A stretch of 64,000 bases of DNA. Origin: Nageia nagi. Its lineage: Eukaryota > Pinophyta. The notes under the pieces were generated by a model. It made no database searches. It was not told where the DNA came from and saw only the letters and a list, made by a program, of their open reading frames with translations. Below, piece by piece: positions 61,201-64,000 of this stretch. A program made the position numbers and the translations under genes. Each line of letters opens with the position of its first letter. Within the stretch, counting starts at the first letter, position 1. The stretch spans positions 102,052,001-102,116,000 of the forward strand of contig JBITNC010000001.1 in NCBI GenBank assembly GCA_050084985.1. The letters run 5' to 3'.

Positions 61201-63296
61201 ATGTATGATGCGACCACATGAGGACAGAACACCATATGAATTATGGTTTGGAAGAAAAGCTACAGTGAGGCACTTCAAGATCTTTGGCAGTAAATGCTAT
61301 ATCAAGAGAATAGAAGAAAATTTAGGAAAGTTTGAGGATAGATCTGATGAAGGTATCTTTCTTGGTTACTCTTCGAAGAGCAAAGCATACAGGTGTTATA
61401 ATAAAAGGATAAAAACAATCATTGATAGTGCTGATGTTCGTGTTGATGAGCAAAGAGATCTTCCCAAGAGAAATGATGATGATGATCTTCCTTCCTATCA
61501 AGATTCAATTGAAGAAGACAAAAAGAATAAAAACAAATCTAAGCCTCCTGTACAGCAATCACAAGTAAAGAAACCAGAAGATTCAAATTCGCCAAGTAAC
61601 CTAAATAGTGCTTCAGAAAATGAGGTGAAAGAAGATGAAAAGTCAAAAACTCCGTCAAAAAGATGGCACAAGGATCATCCACAAGAGCAAATCATCGGTG
61701 AGTTTCATACAGGCATCCAAACTCGTAGAGTGGTTTCACGCACCTATTCTCTCCTATCTAATATAGAGCCTAAAAATGTCTCAGAAGCTAGCCAAGATGA
61801 AAGCTGGATGAAAGCAATGGAGGAAGAACTCACTCAAATTGAAAAGAATGAAACATGGGAACTCGTTCCTAGACCAGCCAACAATGATTGGCACAAAGTG
61901 AGTTTTTCGTAATAAGTTGAATGAAGATGGGATAGTGGTTCGAAATAAAGCTAGACTTGTCTGCAAGGGATATGCTCAAGTTGAAGGAATTGATTTTGAA
62001 GAAACTTTTGCACCTGTGGCCAGATTAGAAGCTATTCACATGTTTTTAGCTTTTGTAGTGTATAAAGACTTTAAAGTTTATCAAATGGATGTAAAATCAG
62101 CCTTTCTAAATGGAAAAATTAAGGAAGAAGTCTATATTGAACAGCTAGATGGTTTCCAATTGGGAGAGAATCCTAATCTGGTATGCAAACTAAAGAAGGC
62201 TCTGTATGGTTTAAAACAGGCACCTCAAGCATGGTACTCTAGACTTGATACATATCTTCAGCAGTAAGGCTTTAGAAAAGGAATGGTGGATAGCAATTTA
62301 TACATTAAATCAGAAAAGAAAAATCAACTAATTGTTGTTGTCTATGTAGATGATATAATTTTTGGAGGAAACAAGAATGAGCTATGTAAAAATCTTGCTG
62401 ACAACATGCAAACAGAATTTGAGATGTCTATGATAGGTGAGCTTGCATTTTTTCTTGGCTTATAAATCAATCAGTTGAAGAATGGCATGTTCATTTCTCA
62501 AACCAAGTATGTTAAGGAGATGCTGAAGAAGTTTACCATGGAAGACTATAAACCTGTGAGCACCCCTATGACGACAGGCTGCAAATTAAGCAAGGATGAT
62601 AAAGTACCAATAGTAGATCAAACACAATACAGGTCAATGATTGGAAGTTTATTATATTTGACAGCTACTAGATCGGATATTCTTCAAGTAGTATGTATGG
62701 TTGCTCGATTTCAAGCAAATCCCAAAGAAACACATGTTACTGCAGTAAAGAGAATATTCAGATATCTCAAAGGTATAGTAGAATATGGTTTATGGTATCC
62801 TAGAGGAAAGGACTTTAAACTTATTGCCTTTTTAGATGCAGATTGGGCAGGATGCGTGGATGATAGGAAGAGCACCAGTGGAGGAGCATTTTATTTGGGT
62901 AATAATCTTGTTGGCTAGCACAGTAAAAAGCAAGACTCAGTATCCCTATCTATAGCAAAAGCAGAGTATATAGCAACAACTTCTTGCTGCACACAGATTC
63001 TATGGATGAAGTAGATGCTAAAAGATTTTGGTATACAGATTAACGAGCCCATATCAGTTCTTTATGATAACACAAGTGTAATCAATATATCAAAAAATCC
63101 TGTTATGCACTCATGAACAGAGCATATTACAATCAGATATCACTTTCTAAAAGAAAGAGTGGCGCAAGGAGAAGTATAGTTGGATTTTGTTCCAACCATA
63201 GAGCAAGTAGCAGACATCTTTACAAAGCCTTTGCCCAAAGACATCTTCGAATATCTTTGAAACAAGCTAGGAGTTGTTGTCCTTCCCAAGCATTAG
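58229..63296 (+). pseudogene. Sirevirus-like gag-pol of element E, nearly complete
   Basis: ATG at 58229 (MASGEGFSSNKAPLFDG). Gag/UBN2 is at 58300-58800. A first zinc knuckle near 58999-59035 is degenerate (YFNCGGIGNFISKC: Cys and His lost). A long acidic coiled coil follows at 59200-59640, then two intact knuckles, CFKCNAYGHKISEC (about 59831) and CYNCHEYGHIARFC (about 59946). The protease motif is WILDSGCSSHM at about 60213. GAG-pre-integrase (WHKRLGH) is at 60597. Integrase at 60780-61200 keeps HTDLCG, RSDRGGEF and NGVVERKN. RT has VVVYVDDIIFGG at about 62340; RNase H runs to IFTKPLPKDIF. Breaks: TGA at 58304-58306, TAG at 59468-59470, further stops in gag, one frameshift with a Trp-to-stop near 61890-61905, and single stops in RT and RNase H. 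Only a handful of point changes separate it from an intact frame. Confidence 0.9.
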
Positions 63297-63523
63297 CTAG
63301 TTCTGGATGTCACATTCTCAAGGGGAGTGTTCATTTTTTCCTTCCTATATTGCTTCTGTGTATCTTGTTTTTGTATGCATACTACTGATTTCCTGAGAAT
63401 GTCATGTATGGACTCAGGGGGAGTCTGTAAATGCCCTTTGTTATTGTTGACAAAGGGGGAGAGAAAAGTCCCGATGCTGGTGTCTGATCAAGTAGTGTTG
63501 CCAAAAATTCCAAAGGGGGAGAT
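63297..63523 (+). other. element E 3' untranslated stretch and polypurine tract
   Basis: About 225 bases. It contains two AAAGGGGGAG-type purine runs (about 63453-63463 and 63512-63521) and an AGGGGGAG run near 63415. The last is adjacent to the 3' LTR. No ORF of note. Confidence 0.75.
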
Positions 63524-64000
63524 TGTTGAGCATGTGTGATTGTCATTGGTGTGATTGTCATTGTTGTCAACATGTGGTTTTGGTAAAGACCGATTTTCGG
63601 AGGTGATGAGGTCAGCAAGGAGAATTGAAAAGCTGGGGTTAGTAAATAAAGCATTATAGAAGAGATGACATCAGCGATTTTGGGCCTTAACCCAAAACTG
63701 GAGCCCAGAAGTGATGAGGTCAGCAAGGAGCGATCAAATAGCCGGTGCTAGTGAGTAAAACATTCTGGAGGGAAGAGATGATGTCACGAGAAGAATGATG
63801 TTCACATTTTTGAATAAAACTGGGTTTCGAAGATGATGAGGTCAGCAAGGGGTGATTAAAAAGGCCAGAGTCAGTAGATTAAGCATTCCGAAATGAAATG
63901 ATAAAAGCTCAGTTGTGGAAAAAATTAGGTTCTGAAGAAAGTGAGTAGAGCATTCCGAAAGCATGAAGATGATGTCACGGGGAGAACAACATTCACATTT
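63524..64000 (+). repeat. 3' LTR of element E, partial
   Basis: Matches 56301-56779 with few differences (for example GATTGTC for GATTATC, and CATGTG for CACATG), mostly transitions. Continues beyond the window. Confidence 0.9.

Larger units (their letters stand above)
56301..64000 (+). mobile_element. Sirevirus-like Ty1-copia element E, 3' LTR cut by window end
   Basis: The 5' LTR is 56301-58164, followed by a near-perfect PBS (58167-58178), gag-pol (58229-63296), a polypurine tract (63512-63521) and a 3' LTR starting at 63524 that repeats the first 477 bases of the 5' LTR. Long LTRs, an extended coiled-coil gag and more than one zinc knuckle fit the Sirevirus/Maximus lineage of copia elements. 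By eye the LTRs differ at only a few percent, and the gag-pol has few breaks, so it is the youngest element here. No env-like ORF lies between pol and the polypurine tract. Confidence 0.9.

Noticed and set aside
63297-63523. Possible env-like ORF of the Sirevirus
   Set aside because: Too short, no transmembrane or signal sequence; the frames there are stop-limited remnants of untranslated sequence.

Overview
The window is plant nuclear DNA: AT-rich, gene-poor and packed with retrotransposons carrying the plant methionyl-initiator-tRNA primer-binding site. It also holds relics of plant gene families: a HOTHEAD/mandelonitrile-lyase-like GMC oxidoreductase with introns, an LRR receptor-like protein and a UPL3-like ubiquitin-ligase fragment. 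The repeat load suggests a large genome, possibly a gymnosperm, but the sequence does not fix the species. I found no intact protein-coding gene; every coding region has stops or frameshifts.

Layout. 985-31833 is one nested structure. A Ty1-copia element (A; TSD AACAA, LTRs 985-1525 and 31292-31833) was broken in its gag gene by an antisense LINE-type unit (about 1897-27623; A-rich tail at the left end, near-identical flanks). That unit was then invaded by three LTR elements: copia B (2439-11110, TSD CTCAT), an antisense gag-only element with 1.2 kb LTRs (11358-15269, TSD TATTC) and copia C (18450-26896, TSD GGGAG/GGAAG). B and C belong to one family with an unusually long leader of about 3 kb before gag.

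31834-43000 is the gene-derived island. It holds a foldback repeat (34294-34536), a UPL3-like remnant (36800-37088, minus), a GMC oxidoreductase pseudogene (37542-39394, plus) and an LRR receptor-like protein with one in-frame stop and one frameshift (40052-42777, minus). Parts of the last two recur at 46966-48257 and 49571-49930, so the locus was duplicated and rearranged. Between these copies lies an array of six units with a period near 154 bp.

50126-52141 is a truncated antisense copia fragment. 54385-54984 is an orphan LTR with its primer-binding site. 56301 to the window end is a Sirevirus-like copia element (E) with 1.86 kb LTRs, a coiled-coil gag with several zinc knuckles, and a pol with only a few breaks. 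Its 3' LTR runs off the window.

The story is one of element turnover rather than gene cooperation: successive insertions, sparse relics of older genes, and decay in which many stops sit at Trp, Gln and Arg positions, as expected for loss of methylated cytosine.
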